Shown: piece after piece, positions 16,570 to 25,761 of the stretch | Position numbering within the stretch: position 1 is the first letter of the stretch | Layout of the letters: each line of letters begins with the position of its first letter | Assembly: GCA_045642025.1 (NCBI GenBank) | Contig: JAZUIB010000031.1 | Span: 1 to 36,569 of the forward strand | Origin: Equadaptatus sp045642025 | GTDB lineage: Bacteria; Synergistota; Synergistia; Synergistales; Synergistaceae | Direction of reading: 5' to 3' | Length of the DNA: 36,569 nt | The notes under the pieces: generated by a model | What the model was told of the DNA's origin: nothing | Databases searched by the model: none | The model's input: the letters and a program-made list of their open reading frames with translations, nothing else | Position numbers and translations under genes: made by a program

Positions 16570-17238
16570 TTGAACAAACTGCCTGTCATTACCATAGACG
16601 GACCTGCAGGCGCCGGCAAAAGCACTGTTGCCAGAAAAGTTGCGGAAAAACTTGGAATTTCGTATCTTGATTCAGGTGCTATTTATCGCGCAATTACTTG
16701 GTATATGCTTTGTGCAGGTATTCCGGCAGAGGAAAGCAGTGCTCTTGAAGCGGCTTTGGGAAGTCTGTTTTTTGAAATTAAATCCGGCAGTATTTCTGTA
16801 AATGGCAGGGATGTTTCAAAAGAAATTCGCACGCCAGAAATTGACAAGAATGTATCGCCTTATTCCGCGTTGAAACTTGTTCGTGATTCTATTCTTGATA
16901 TTCAGCGGTTACAGGCTAAAAATGGTGTTGTTGCTGATGGAAGAGATATGGGTACTACTGTTTATCCAAATGCCGATTTGAAGATTTTTCTCACTGCCAA
17001 TGCGGAAGAACGTGCAAAACGACGTTATGAGGAACGTATAGCAAAGGGCGAAAATGCCGATTATGATGCAATTCTTGAACAGGTTATTGCCCGTGATGAG
17101 TATGACATGACACGCGAGGTATCACCGCTTATGCCTGCTGAGGACTGTGTTTTACTTGATTCAACGTATATGAGCGCAGAGCAGGTGGTCAGCGAAATTG
17201 TGCGATTAGCAAAGGATACCATGAATACGGAGATATAG
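16570..17238 (+). CDS. cmk: Cytidylate kinase
   Basis: A 222-aa nucleoside monophosphate kinase that phosphorylates CMP and dCMP with ATP. The P-loop GPAGAGKST lies at residues 10-18, followed by YLDSGAIYRAITW (nucleotide binding), VADGRDMGTTVYPNADLKIFL and ANAEERAKRRYEE. All key parts are present and length is normal. The start is a TTG at 16570, supported by GGAGG nine bases upstream; the next in-frame ATG is far inside the P-loop region. It is followed by a 140-base spacer before yicC. Confidence 0.95.
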   Translation: MNKLPVITIDGPAGAGKSTVARKVAEKLGISYLDSGAIYRAITWYMLCAGIPAEESSALEAALGSLFFEIKSGSISVNGRDVSKEIRTPEIDKNVSPYSALKLVRDSILDIQRLQAKNGVVADGRDMGTTVYPNADLKIFLTANAEERAKRRYEERIAKGENADYDAILEQVIARDEYDMTREVSPLMPAEDCVLLDSTYMSAEQVVSEIVRLAKDTMNTEI

Positions 17239-17378
17239 GCGAGTTGGTGTGTAGCTGTGCAGCCCAAAGTGTTGAAAAGGAGTTTTCAGCATTAGGTGAG
17301 CAGAAATATAGTGCTAAATAATTCTTATTTGTTAATTGTTCGGTCTTTATTTGGTTTTGGAATTGAGGTGTAGTTAAT

Positions 17379-18266
17379 ATGTATATCAGTATGACCGGTT
17401 TCAGCAGAACACAAATTCAGCGTCCGTGGGGAACGCTTAATCTTGAGCTTTCAAGCGTAAATCACCGATATCAGGAGATTACGGTGAAACTGCCGCGTGA
17501 TTTTGCTGGCTGGGAACCGTGGTTTCACCAGAAACTTCGCTCTGCTTTCCGCCGCGGGAAAGTGCAGGCAAGAGTTGAGGTTTTCTGGGCGCAGGATTTC
17601 AAAAAAGCACGGCTTAACAGAGAGATTTTTGACAGTTACTGCAACGAATTAATATCGCTTAAGGAAGAGTTGGGACAGGAAAATGAACTGCAGCTTGAAA
17701 GAATTATTACTCTGCCCGGAGTTCTTGAACTTCCGACAGTCGGCGAAGACGACGAAATTTATAAACTTGAAGAAACTTTCACAGAGCTGATTGAAAAGGG
17801 TGTCAGCGGCTGGCAGGAAATGAGAGCGCTTGAGGGAGGTCATCTTCGCGAGGAGGTGCTTCTGCATCTTGAAAATATAGAAAAACTCGTGGCAAGGATT
17901 GCAGCGCGATGGCAGATTGCGCGTGACGGGGCATTTACCGCCGTGCGTGCAAGGATTTCCGAAACGCTCGAAAAACTTGGCGGAAATCTTGAAGAAAACA
18001 GATTCCTTCAGGAGGTTACGATTATGGCAGACAAGTGGGACGTTGCAGAGGAACTCGCGCGTCTGAAAAGCCATATTGAAAAATTCCGTCTTACGGGAGA
18101 GGAAAATTTGTCGTCCGGAAGAAAACTTGATTTTCTGACACAGGAGATTAACAGAGAAATAAACACGCTCGACTCGAAAGTAGCAGACTCAGAAATACGA
18201 TGGCTGGCAGTTGAGGCAAAATCTGAACTTGAAATGGTAAGAGAGCAGATACAAAACTTGGAGTAA
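17379..18266 (+). CDS. YicC-family endoribonuclease-like protein (DUF1732)
   Basis: A 295-aa YicC family protein. It shows the N-terminal SMTGFSRTQIQRPWGTLNLELSSVNHRYQEI and the C-terminal DUF1732 signature GRKLDFLTQEINREINTLDSKVADSEI, with a Glu-rich coiled helical middle. Family knowledge: E. coli YicC (RnaYC) has ribonuclease activity and the gene commonly neighbours gmk. Here it lies 152 bases before gmk. The usual small remA/DUF370 gene seen between them in many bacteria is not present. Ribosome site GAGGTG precedes the ATG. Confidence 0.9.
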   Translation: MYISMTGFSRTQIQRPWGTLNLELSSVNHRYQEITVKLPRDFAGWEPWFHQKLRSAFRRGKVQARVEVFWAQDFKKARLNREIFDSYCNELISLKEELGQENELQLERIITLPGVLELPTVGEDDEIYKLEETFTELIEKGVSGWQEMRALEGGHLREEVLLHLENIEKLVARIAARWQIARDGAFTAVRARISETLEKLGGNLEENRFLQEVTIMADKWDVAEELARLKSHIEKFRLTGEENLSSGRKLDFLTQEINREINTLDSKVADSEIRWLAVEAKSELEMVREQIQNLE

Positions 18267-18418
18267 TATCTGTACGGCTGAGACACAAAGCAAAAGCATA
18301 TAGAAGCAGTCTGCCAAATATGAATTAGCAATTACCAATTGCGGCAGCGAAACAAAGTTTGAAGTTATAGGACATTTGCGTATCACAAACAGAGAGCGAC
18401 AATGTACGAGGTATATAA

Positions 18419-18985
18419 ATGAGAGGACATCTGTTTATTTTTTCTGGACCGTCAGGTGTTGGAAAGGGTACTGTAAGAAATCGTGTGTTTGATAGTATCG
18501 GCAATTTGGAGTATTCGGTTTCTTGTACAACGAGAGCCCCTCGTTTAGGGGATGTTGCTGGAAAGGATTATTATTTCCTATCAGAAGAGGCGTTCCACAG
18601 GCTGATAGAAGAAGGACTTTTCTTGGAGTGGGCTGATGTACATGGACATTTATACGGAACACGCCGCGATATTGTGGAAAATGTGCTTGAATCCGGAAAT
18701 GACTTAATGCTTGAAATAGATGTTCAGGGTGCTTTACAGATTAAGAAAAAAATGCCGGAAGCAATAACTGTTTTTCTTGCACCGCCGTCTTTTGAAGAAC
18801 TTGAACGAAGACTGCGAGGCAGAGGAACTGACAGCGAAGAAAATATTATCACAAGGCTTGATAATGCTAAGAAAGAACTTGCCTGTGAACCGAAGTATGA
18901 CCATACAATAGTTAATAATACGGTAGAGAAAGCAGCTGAAGAATTTATACAGTTAATTAATTCATACAGGAGGGAAACCCAATGA
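18419..18985 (+). CDS. gmk: Guanylate kinase
   Basis: A 188-aa enzyme that converts GMP to GDP with ATP. The P-loop GPSGVGKGT is at residues 9-17, followed by the guanylate kinase signature (YSVSCTTRAPRLGDVAGKDYYFL) and DLMLEIDVQGALQIKK, with RLRGRGTDSEENIITRL in the lid. Full length. Its end overlaps the rpoZ start in the ATGA arrangement, so the genes are coupled. Confidence 0.96.
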   Translation: MRGHLFIFSGPSGVGKGTVRNRVFDSIGNLEYSVSCTTRAPRLGDVAGKDYYFLSEEAFHRLIEEGLFLEWADVHGHLYGTRRDIVENVLESGNDLMLEIDVQGALQIKKKMPEAITVFLAPPSFEELERRLRGRGTDSEENIITRLDNAKKELACEPKYDHTIVNNTVEKAAEEFIQLINSYRRETQ

Positions 18986-19209
18986 TTTGCACAGATATTG
19001 AAAAGGTTTATGCCGAACGCGATATCCCAAACAAATATGTTCTTACACTGATTCTTGCTGAGCGTGCACGCCAGTTGAGTGACAGAAAGGGCACAGGGCT
19101 TGGCTATGATGAAAAATTCATTACCAAAGCCATGGAAGATGTTACAGAGGGCAGAGTCAGTTATAAGATGACACCGATTAAAGTCGCGGAAGAAAGTGCA
19201 GAAGAATAA
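18982..19209 (+). CDS. rpoZ: RNA polymerase omega subunit
   Basis: A 75-aa omega subunit. The conserved core is KYVLTLILAERARQLSDRKG, with KFITKAMEDVTEGRVSY downstream. It stabilises the beta-prime subunit during assembly of RNA polymerase. AGGAGGG precedes the ATG, and the start overlaps gmk. The gmk-rpoZ-coaBC-priA order is a common one in bacteria. Confidence 0.92.
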   Translation: MICTDIEKVYAERDIPNKYVLTLILAERARQLSDRKGTGLGYDEKFITKAMEDVTEGRVSYKMTPIKVAEESAEE

Positions 19210-20398
19210 GAAAATTCTTTTTGCAATAAGCGGAGGCATCGCGGCCTATAAAACGCCGGATATTCTCCATGGCTGGATTAAGCAGGACTGCGAGGTTGAA
19301 ACGATACTCACTAAACAGGCTGAAGCGTTTGTGAGTCAGCTTGTTTTGTCTTCTTTGAGCGGCAGGAGGGTCTGGCGTGAAGATGATTTTATGTCGTCAG
19401 ACTGTGGATTTAAAATCCCGCATATTTCTCTTGCCCAGTGGGCAGATGTTATTGTTATAGCACCGTGTACGGCAAATGCTCTCAGGATTGCCGCAACAGG
19501 AGACTCAAGTACGTTACTAGGTGCTACGTTAATTGCCTGCAGAAAGCCTGTGGTGCTTTTTCCGGCAATGAACAGCAATATGCTGGCCCATCAGACTACG
19601 CGCACAAATATAGAAATCTGCAAAGAACTCGGTTACACGGTAGTTGACTCGGATGAGGGCGTGCTTGCCTGCGGTGCAGAAGGAAAGGGCAGACTGCCGT
19701 CCGCAGAAACAATTTATGAAAACGTGAGACGCGCATTATATCCGAAAAAAGATCTCATCGGTAAACGAGTAATGATTACTGCGGGACCAACGCATGAGTA
19801 TATTGATCCTGTGCGTTACATAAGCAATCCCAGCAGCGGCAAAATGGGGTATGCTCTTGCAAAAAACGCATGGTACAGAGGTGCGGAAGTTACGCTTATT
19901 TCTGGCCCGTGCTCACTTGACTGTGTGCCGCAGATTGAAAAAATTTCAGTTACAACTGCTGAAGAAATGTACAACGCATGCATGACGCGCGGGCAGAGAG
20001 CGGATATTATCATTAAGGCGGCTGCCGTCGGAGATTTTCGTGCGGTGGAGAGGTCAGACAGCAAGATAAAACGTGAAGGCAGAGATAAGGTCTCAATAGA
20101 ATTTGTTCAGAATAAGGATATAGCGTGTGAACTTGGCAGAAACAAGCATTCCGGACAGATACTTGTCGGCTTTGCCGCTGAAACGGATGACCTGCTTGTC
20201 AATGCGGAAAAGAAGATACGTTCAAAAAATCTTGATGTTATAGTTGTTAACAATATTCTCCAGCAGAATGCTGGCTTTGGCTGTGATACAAATTCTGTTG
20301 TCATTATTTCATCGGACGGTGCTAAAACTGAAGTGTCAGGCAGCAAAGAAGATGTCGCCGCCGCCATTATAGACACCACTGTTAAGAAACTGGCGTAA
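19196..20398 (+). CDS. coaBC: Bifunctional phosphopantothenoylcysteine decarboxylase / phosphopantothenate-cysteine ligase
   Basis: A 400-aa two-domain enzyme of coenzyme A synthesis. The N-terminal FMN-dependent decarboxylase (about residues 1-180) has ISGGIAAYKTPDIL, PAMNSNMLAHQTTRTNI and the ACGAEGKGRLPS loop with the active-site Cys. The C-terminal ligase (about 185-400) has VMITAGPTHEYIDPVRYISNPSSGKMGYALA, KAAAVGDFR, IKREG and LVGFAAETDDL. The start is GTG 19196, inside the rpoZ end; no nearby ATG fits. With the upstream PanF-type importer, the window holds both pantothenate uptake and later CoA steps. Confidence 0.93.
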   Translation: MQKNKKILFAISGGIAAYKTPDILHGWIKQDCEVETILTKQAEAFVSQLVLSSLSGRRVWREDDFMSSDCGFKIPHISLAQWADVIVIAPCTANALRIAATGDSSTLLGATLIACRKPVVLFPAMNSNMLAHQTTRTNIEICKELGYTVVDSDEGVLACGAEGKGRLPSAETIYENVRRALYPKKDLIGKRVMITAGPTHEYIDPVRYISNPSSGKMGYALAKNAWYRGAEVTLISGPCSLDCVPQIEKISVTTAEEMYNACMTRGQRADIIIKAAAVGDFRAVERSDSKIKREGRDKVSIEFVQNKDIACELGRNKHSGQILVGFAAETDDLLVNAEKKIRSKNLDVIVVNNILQQNAGFGCDTNSVVIISSDGAKTEVSGSKEDVAAAIIDTTVKKLA

Positions 20399-20399
20399 A

Positions 20400-22175
20400 A
20401 TGCATCTAATTTCTGTTGCACTTCCAGGACCATGGTGGACAGCGCTTTCCTATAATTCGGATAAACAACTTCCGGAGGGAGTGCGCGTAAGAGTAATGCT
20501 TGGCAGGGGTATGCGCACAGGTATTGTTGTTAATGATAAATTTGACGGCGCGGTTAAAGAAACAAAGGATATTATAGAAATTACAGATGAAGCCCCTGTG
20601 CTTCCCTGCGAACTTTGGAAAACTATAAAATATTTCGGCGAAAACTGGTTTACAGGAGTCGGGACTGCCGCTAAATGTTTGCTTCCATCAGCATTTTTCA
20701 CCGAAGAAAAACTGTTGCCGTATGAAAATCAGGTCGTCTCTTCACTCAGTACCGTGAAATATTTTTACGAACCGCGTGATGAAAAACGGTATGCTGAATA
20801 CATTGTCCAGTCAGGCGATTTTTCAGGAACACTTTTTTTATTCCCGGAAGTTGATGCGGCAAAAACATTCTGGAGTATTCTTCCTGAAACCGCAAAAGCA
20901 GAAGGACTTCTTTTCCCGGTGACAAATCAGAAGAAGCAGTGGAATTGCTGGAAAGCGGCAAGAAACGGAAAATATAAATTTATTGTAGGCTCGCCTGCGG
21001 CAGCGTTTGTTCCGCTGAAAAATATATCCAGAATTGTTGTGGACGAAGAAGAAAGCGGTGCATGGGTTACACATAAATACCCGGTGTGCAACATTCGTTC
21101 ACTGCTTGCCGTACGTGCGCGTTTTGCCGGCGCAAAGTTGTGGCTTGGCGGACGTTATCCGTCATCAAAGGCTGCTGCTCAATACGGACAAGGCAGTGAA
21201 AATATACAGAAAAGACTGGTGTTTGTGGATTTACACGATGCTTCAGAGTTTGAGGTAAAGGGTCTCAAAGATGGCATAGTAATCAGCAAACCGCTGCTTC
21301 GTGAAACAATCCGTACACTGAAAGACGGCAAGTTCGCCTTTTGGTTGTTAGACCGCAAAGGTTTTGCCGGAGAGGTTTTCTGTGACGAATGCGGAGAGTC
21401 TCTGCACTGTGGAAAATGTGGCAGAACACTTCGCTGGGAAGCAAAAAAAAATAAGCTAGTATGTCTTGGCTGCGGTGAAGAAAGTGAACTTCCGGAAAAC
21501 TGTCCGGTATGCGGCGGAAGATTTCTCGAAGGGGTGCGTCCAGGTATTGAGGCTCTTTGTGAAAAAGCCTTGCCTGTACTCAAGTATTGTTGTAACGGCG
21601 AAGTGTTGACGGCAGATGAAAAAATGCCGTCTGTTACGGAAATTACTAAAAGATATCCTGACGGCGCCGTAATAATAGGTACTCGTAAAATACTTTCTCT
21701 TGCATCTTCACTTGAATGCGGAATGGCAGGATGGATTGATGCGGATGCTGAGGCGCGCGGTGAAGATTATGATTCGAAAGAACGAGCATTCGGGCTGCTC
21801 TGGGAGTCTGCGTGGCGGGGAATAAATCCTGACGGACGTACAGTTGTAGTCCAAAGCCGCAGGCCCGGGAAAGAGTGGCAGGAAGGGCTTAAAAGGGGCT
21901 GGAATATTTTTTGGAAGCAAGAACTGAAAACCCGAAGTGAATTTGAATTGCCGCCCTTTATCCCCATGCTTGAGATAGAGATGCCAAAAAACAGCGGGAA
22001 ATATTTTGCTGAAAAGCTTGAAAGATGCGGTATGGAATTTATTGAAGGTGACGACAGAGACCGCTTTATCGTGCGTACGAAACAGTTTGCTCAATTGAGG
22101 AAAATTCTTGCGCCCTATTATGACATAAAAAATACACGCAGAGGAATGCCTAAGGTTTTCCTAAAACTTAATTAA
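20400..22175 (+). CDS. PriA-like primosomal protein, helicase motifs degenerate
   Basis: A 591-aa PriA homologue by position (after coaBC) and architecture, but shorter than the usual 700-830 aa. The N-terminal 3'-end binding domain is present (PGPWWTALSYNSDKQLPEGVRVRVMLG). The Cys zinc-binding part is intact: CDECGESLHCGKCG, then CLGCGEESELPENCPVCGG (about residues 328-375). The helicase core is not: I find no Walker A GxxGxGKT; the DEEH box reads VDEEES near residue 215; the SAT motif reads LWLGGRYPSS; and the QVAGRAGR motif reads LWESAWRGIN. It probably keeps a structural replication-restart role without ATP hydrolysis, or has been repurposed. Confidence 0.8.
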   Translation: MHLISVALPGPWWTALSYNSDKQLPEGVRVRVMLGRGMRTGIVVNDKFDGAVKETKDIIEITDEAPVLPCELWKTIKYFGENWFTGVGTAAKCLLPSAFFTEEKLLPYENQVVSSLSTVKYFYEPRDEKRYAEYIVQSGDFSGTLFLFPEVDAAKTFWSILPETAKAEGLLFPVTNQKKQWNCWKAARNGKYKFIVGSPAAAFVPLKNISRIVVDEEESGAWVTHKYPVCNIRSLLAVRARFAGAKLWLGGRYPSSKAAAQYGQGSENIQKRLVFVDLHDASEFEVKGLKDGIVISKPLLRETIRTLKDGKFAFWLLDRKGFAGEVFCDECGESLHCGKCGRTLRWEAKKNKLVCLGCGEESELPENCPVCGGRFLEGVRPGIEALCEKALPVLKYCCNGEVLTADEKMPSVTEITKRYPDGAVIIGTRKILSLASSLECGMAGWIDADAEARGEDYDSKERAFGLLWESAWRGINPDGRTVVVQSRRPGKEWQEGLKRGWNIFWKQELKTRSEFELPPFIPMLEIEMPKNSGKYFAEKLERCGMEFIEGDDRDRFIVRTKQFAQLRKILAPYYDIKNTRRGMPKVFLKLN

Positions 22176-22187
22176 GGAGGCAGAAAC

Positions 22188-22457
22188 ATGAAGGCAATAA
22201 TAACAGTACTTGGCAAAGACAAAGTAGGCATTGTCGCATCAGTTGCTGTGCATCTTGCCGAAAAAAGCATTAACATACTTGAAGTATCACAGACAATAAT
22301 TGACGGTTATTTTGACATGTTAATGATTGTGGATATTTCAAAAATGAACTGTACGCCAGCCGAAATCGCCGCCGACCTTGAAAAACTCTCTGGTGAACTT
22401 GGACTTCGCATACAGTTCCAGAGAACGGAAATTTTTGAGGCAATGCACAGGATATAA
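22188..22457 (+). CDS. ACT-domain protein (UPF0237 family)
   Basis: An 89-aa single ACT domain: AIITVLGKDKVGIVASVAVHLAEKS, NILEVSQTIIDGYFDMLMIVDIS and the closing IQFQRTEIFEAMHRI. Stand-alone ACT proteins of this group are nearly always next to the PFL/UPF0210 gene, as here (gap of two bases). The ACT domain likely senses a small ligand such as an amino acid and regulates its partner. Ribosome site AAGGAGG is strong. Confidence 0.92.
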   Translation: MKAIITVLGKDKVGIVASVAVHLAEKSINILEVSQTIIDGYFDMLMIVDISKMNCTPAEIAADLEKLSGELGLRIQFQRTEIFEAMHRI

Positions 22458-22459
22458 CA

Positions 22460-23818
22460 ATGATTACTGGACATGAAGTTAGAGCAACCAACCAAATGAT
22501 CCGCGAGGAAAATCTTGATGTCCGTACTATTACGATGGGCATAAACATTCTTGATTGTGCCGATTCGGACATTAAGAAATTCTGCGGAAAAATCTATGAC
22601 AAAATCACTAAAAAAGCGGAAAAACTTGTTGCAACAGGTGATGAAATAGGGCTTGAATTCGGTATTCCAATTGTCAATAAAAGAATTTCAGTTACCCCTG
22701 TCGCGCTTGCCGCATCCTCATGTGAGACGGACTGCTATGTCGAAATAGCAGAAACACTTGACAGAGCAGCAAAAGAAATCGGCGTTAATTTTGTCGGCGG
22801 TTTTTCTGCGCTTGTGCAGAAAGGTATAACAAAAGCTGATCAGATTCTTATAAACTCTATTCCGGATGCCCTTGCTGTTACAGAACGTGTCTGTTCGTCA
22901 ATCAATCTTGGCTCAAGCCGCTCAGGCATCAATATGGATGCAGTAAAGCAGATGGGCGGAATTATAAAGTCACTTGCATATAACACCAAAGACAACGATT
23001 CTCTTGGTTGTGCGAAATTTGTAGTGTTCTGTAATGCTGTGGAAGACAATCCGTTTATGGCAGGCGCGTTTCACGGTGCAGGAGAAGGAGATTCTGCTAT
23101 AAATGTAGGTGTAAGCGGTCCCGGCGTTGTGAAAAAAGCACTGGAAAGTATTCACGGCGCAGATTTTGAAACACTTTGCGAAACTGTGAAAAAAACAGCT
23201 TTCAGAATTACGCGTGTTGGTCAGCTAGTGGCGCGTGAAGCGTCAGAACGGCTCGGAGTGCCTTTCGGAATTATAGATTTGTCACTTGCGCCTACGCCTG
23301 CTGTCGGAGACTCTGTTGCAGAAATTTTCCGTGAAATGGGGCTTGAAGAAGCAGGTGCCCATGGAACGACAGCGGCTTTGGCAATTCTCAACGACAATGT
23401 CAAAAAAGGCGGCATAATGGCTTCTTCATGCGTAGGAGGCTTAAGCGGTGCATTTATTCCAGTGAGCGAAGACAGAGGAATGATTGAGGCTGCGCAGAAA
23501 GGTGCCCTGACACTTGAAAAATTAGAGGCAATGACCTGTGTGTGTTCTGTGGGGCTTGATATGATTGCAATTCCGGGAGATACTCCCGAAGAAACAATAT
23601 CAGGTATAATAGCCGATGAAGCGGCAATAGGCATGATAAACAACAAAACTACCGCAGTGCGAGTTATTCCCGTTTACGGCAAAAAAGAAGGTGAAATTGT
23701 TACCTTCGGAGGCCTTCTCGGATATGCGCCGATAATGAAAACAAACAGTTTCAGCTGTAAAGAATTTATCAACAGAGGTGGCAGAATTCCTGCGCCTGTT
23801 CACAGCTTTAAAAATTAA
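22460..23818 (+). CDS. PFL family protein (UPF0210)
   Basis: A 452-aa protein of the UPF0210 family, distantly related to pyruvate formate-lyase-like folds. Landmarks: VRTITMGINILDCAD, GLEFGIPIVNKRISVTP, GVNFVGGFSALVQKG, FHGAGEGDSAINVGVSGPG, PTPAVGDSVAEIFREMGLEEAGAHGTTAALA and MTCVCSVGLDMIAIPGDTP. No biochemical role is firmly known. Two bases separate it from the ACT gene, so both are made together. Confidence 0.9.
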   Translation: MITGHEVRATNQMIREENLDVRTITMGINILDCADSDIKKFCGKIYDKITKKAEKLVATGDEIGLEFGIPIVNKRISVTPVALAASSCETDCYVEIAETLDRAAKEIGVNFVGGFSALVQKGITKADQILINSIPDALAVTERVCSSINLGSSRSGINMDAVKQMGGIIKSLAYNTKDNDSLGCAKFVVFCNAVEDNPFMAGAFHGAGEGDSAINVGVSGPGVVKKALESIHGADFETLCETVKKTAFRITRVGQLVAREASERLGVPFGIIDLSLAPTPAVGDSVAEIFREMGLEEAGAHGTTAALAILNDNVKKGGIMASSCVGGLSGAFIPVSEDRGMIEAAQKGALTLEKLEAMTCVCSVGLDMIAIPGDTPEETISGIIADEAAIGMINNKTTAVRVIPVYGKKEGEIVTFGGLLGYAPIMKTNSFSCKEFINRGGRIPAPVHSFKN

Positions 23819-23832
23819 ACTGGAGAGACTTA

Positions 23833-25155
23833 ATGAGTATAGTTGCTTTGATAGGACGCCCTAATGTGGGCAAATCCTCGCTTTTTAACAGAATACTCGG
23901 CAAGCGCGCCGCAATAGTTGATGATCAGCCCGGGGTTACAAGAGACAGACTGTACGGTGAAGCAGAATGGCTTGGCAAAAAATTCTATGTTGTAGATACA
24001 GGCGGCATTATGTCTGCAACAGAGCATCCTTTTATGGACCTAATAGCAAAACAGGTTGACCTTGCGCTTGCTGAAAGTGATGCCGTTATCTTTGTTGTTG
24101 ACGGACGCGACGGAGTTACTCCGGTTGACGAAGAGATAGCGCTGAAACTTCGTAAGAGCGGAAAGCCCGTTGTTGTCGCTATGAACAAGCTTGACAGCAC
24201 TAAACTGGAAGAACAGACCTTCTACGATGTTTACACACTTGGTTTTGAAAAGGCCTTTTCAACAAGCGCAGAACACAATTCAGGCATTAACGAAATGATG
24301 GAGGCTGTTGTTGCACATCTTCCTGAAAATGGTACTGACGAGGACAGAGAAGGCGAAATCAGAGTTGCTCTTGTCGGAAGACCGAATGTAGGCAAATCAT
24401 CACTTTTCAACCGTTTTGTCGGAGATGACAGGTCAATGGTCAGTGATATAGCCGGTACAACCCGTGATGTAGTTGACTCTGTCATTGAATACAATGGAGT
24501 CAAACTGCGTTTTCTTGATACTGCAGGGCTTCGCCGCAAGAGCAAAGTTGATACGAACATAGAATATTATTCCAATGTCCGCACATATCAGGCAATAGAC
24601 CGCTGCCACATTGCGCTTGTGATGCTTGATGCGCAGGATCCTGTAACAGAGCAGGATAAACGACTTGTCGGTCAGGTGCTTGAACGTGGAAAAGGGATAA
24701 TACTTGTCGTAAACAAGTGGGACCTTGAAAACAAAAAAGCGCAGGGTGACGCAATGACAGAACTTTTGCTTGATGAATATCCGTTCGCAAAGCATGCGCC
24801 GCATGTTTACATCTCGGCACTTTCAGGCAGAAGTCTTGGTAAACTGCCGGAATATATTCTTAAAGTTGAAGCAAACAGGCGCCGCAGAATATCAACATCA
24901 GAACTTAACAAACTGGTGCGTGAAACGCTTGCCTTTGAACAGATGCCCGGTGACGGAAAAGGGCACAGCCTCAAAATATTTTACTGTACACAGGCAAATG
25001 GAGCACCTCCGGCATTTATTTTCTTCGTAAACAATCCGCTGCTCTGTTCAGCATCATTTAAGCGCCGCCTTGACAACTGTCTGCGGATGCTTGGAGACTT
25101 CAGCGGGGTCCCGCTCAAGATATTTATGAGAGAAAAAGGTGCCCAAAACGAATAA
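23833..25155 (+). CDS. der: Ribosome-associated GTPase Der (EngA)
   Basis: A 440-aa essential GTPase of 50S assembly with two G domains in tandem. The first has GRPNVGKSSLFN (residues 8-19), DTGG and NKLD; the second has GRPNVGKSSLFN again near residue 180, DTAGLRRK and NKWD. A C-terminal KH-like domain ends in FFVNNPLLCSASFKRRLDNCLR. Full length. The ATG is preceded by GGAGAG. It starts 14 bases after the PFL gene, so it may share that transcript. Confidence 0.96.
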   Translation: MSIVALIGRPNVGKSSLFNRILGKRAAIVDDQPGVTRDRLYGEAEWLGKKFYVVDTGGIMSATEHPFMDLIAKQVDLALAESDAVIFVVDGRDGVTPVDEEIALKLRKSGKPVVVAMNKLDSTKLEEQTFYDVYTLGFEKAFSTSAEHNSGINEMMEAVVAHLPENGTDEDREGEIRVALVGRPNVGKSSLFNRFVGDDRSMVSDIAGTTRDVVDSVIEYNGVKLRFLDTAGLRRKSKVDTNIEYYSNVRTYQAIDRCHIALVMLDAQDPVTEQDKRLVGQVLERGKGIILVVNKWDLENKKAQGDAMTELLLDEYPFAKHAPHVYISALSGRSLGKLPEYILKVEANRRRRISTSELNKLVRETLAFEQMPGDGKGHSLKIFYCTQANGAPPAFIFFVNNPLLCSASFKRRLDNCLRMLGDFSGVPLKIFMREKGAQNE

Positions 25156-25212
25156 TTTTTCAAAAATAACAGAAAATAGCATAAAAATTATGTTGTTTTT
25201 GCAGATAAAGAC

Positions 25213-25240
25213 TTGACTTACGCTATTTTTTGAGTATAAA
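25213..25240 (+). promoter_or_regulatory. Strong promoter of the HU gene
   Basis: TTGACT (25213-25218) and TATAAA (25235-25240) are spaced by 16 bp, 53 bases before the start codon. A near-consensus promoter suits an abundant DNA-binding protein. Confidence 0.75.
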
Positions 25241-25293
25241 ATAAGTCCAGTTGGTAACAGGCAACACACAAATATACGGAGGTGCAACTCATA

Positions 25294-25578
25294 ATGACAA
25301 AGACAGATCTCATCAATGCAGTCGCAAAAGAAGCAGAACTCACAAAGAAAAAAGCAACCGAAGTTGTTGCGGCAACATTTGGCACAATAGCAGCACAGCT
25401 TGCAAAAGGCGAAAAAGTACAGCTCGTCGGATTTGGCACATTCCAGGTCAACAAACGTTCAGCTCGTACAGGCCGTAACCCGCAGGACCCCAAGAAAACC
25501 ATCAAAATTCCTGCAAAGAAAGTTCCTGCATTCCGCGCTGGCAAAGCACTCAAAGACATTGTCAACAAAAAGAAATAG
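25294..25578 (+). CDS. HU-family DNA-binding protein
   Basis: A 94-aa histone-like protein. It shows MTKTDLINAVAKEAELTKKK, then the DNA-binding arm signature VGFGTFQVNKRSARTGRNPQ and the closing KKVPAFRAGKALKDIVN. HU dimers bend and compact DNA. The ATG at 25294 has GGAGGTG nine bases upstream; the GTG at 25282 lies inside that site. Codon use is the cleanest in the window, as expected for a highly expressed gene, and a terminator follows. Confidence 0.96.
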   Translation: MTKTDLINAVAKEAELTKKKATEVVAATFGTIAAQLAKGEKVQLVGFGTFQVNKRSARTGRNPQDPKKTIKIPAKKVPAFRAGKALKDIVNKKK

Positions 25579-25592
25579 TCTTGTTATTAGTT

Positions 25593-25619
25593 AAAGCCTG
25601 ACTCCGGTCAGGCTTTTTT
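25593..25619 (+). terminator. Terminator after the HU gene
   Basis: Perfect 10-bp stem AAAGCCTGAC / GTCAGGCTTT (25593-25602 with 25607-25616), loop TCCG, then a T-run. Confidence 0.92.
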
Positions 25620-25629
25620 CTTTTTTGAC

Positions 25630-25658
25630 TTGACCAAATCGTCTGTCAGATGTATTAT
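25630..25658 (+). promoter_or_regulatory. Promoter of tRNA-Pro
   Basis: TTGACC (25630-25635) and TATTAT (25653-25658) are 17 bp apart and end 15 bases before the mature tRNA. Confidence 0.65.
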
Positions 25659-25673
25659 ACACACTGTTTTAGA

Positions 25674-25751
25674 CGGGATGTAGCGCAGTCTGGTTAGCGT
25701 ACCTGCATGGGGTGCAGGTGGTCGTCGGTTCGAATCCGACCATCCCGACCA
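25674..25751 (+). tRNA. tRNA-Pro (anticodon GGG)
   Basis: The cloverleaf is complete. The acceptor stem CGGGATG pairs with CATCCCG, with discriminator A, and CCA is encoded (25749-25751). The D arm GCGCAGTCTGGTTAGCGT follows. The anticodon stem CCTGC/GCAGG holds loop ATGGGGT, which puts GGG at 34-36 (25709-25711) after the invariant T33. The T arm carries GTTCGAATC. GGG reads proline codons CCC and CCU. It has its own promoter and terminator. Confidence 0.95.
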
Positions 25752-25761
25752 TAAAAAATAA

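Noticed and set aside
20400..22175. Recent pseudogene of priA
   Set aside because: The frame is intact over 591 codons and the zinc-binding Cys are all kept, so the protein is under selection; the helicase motifs seem lost long ago.
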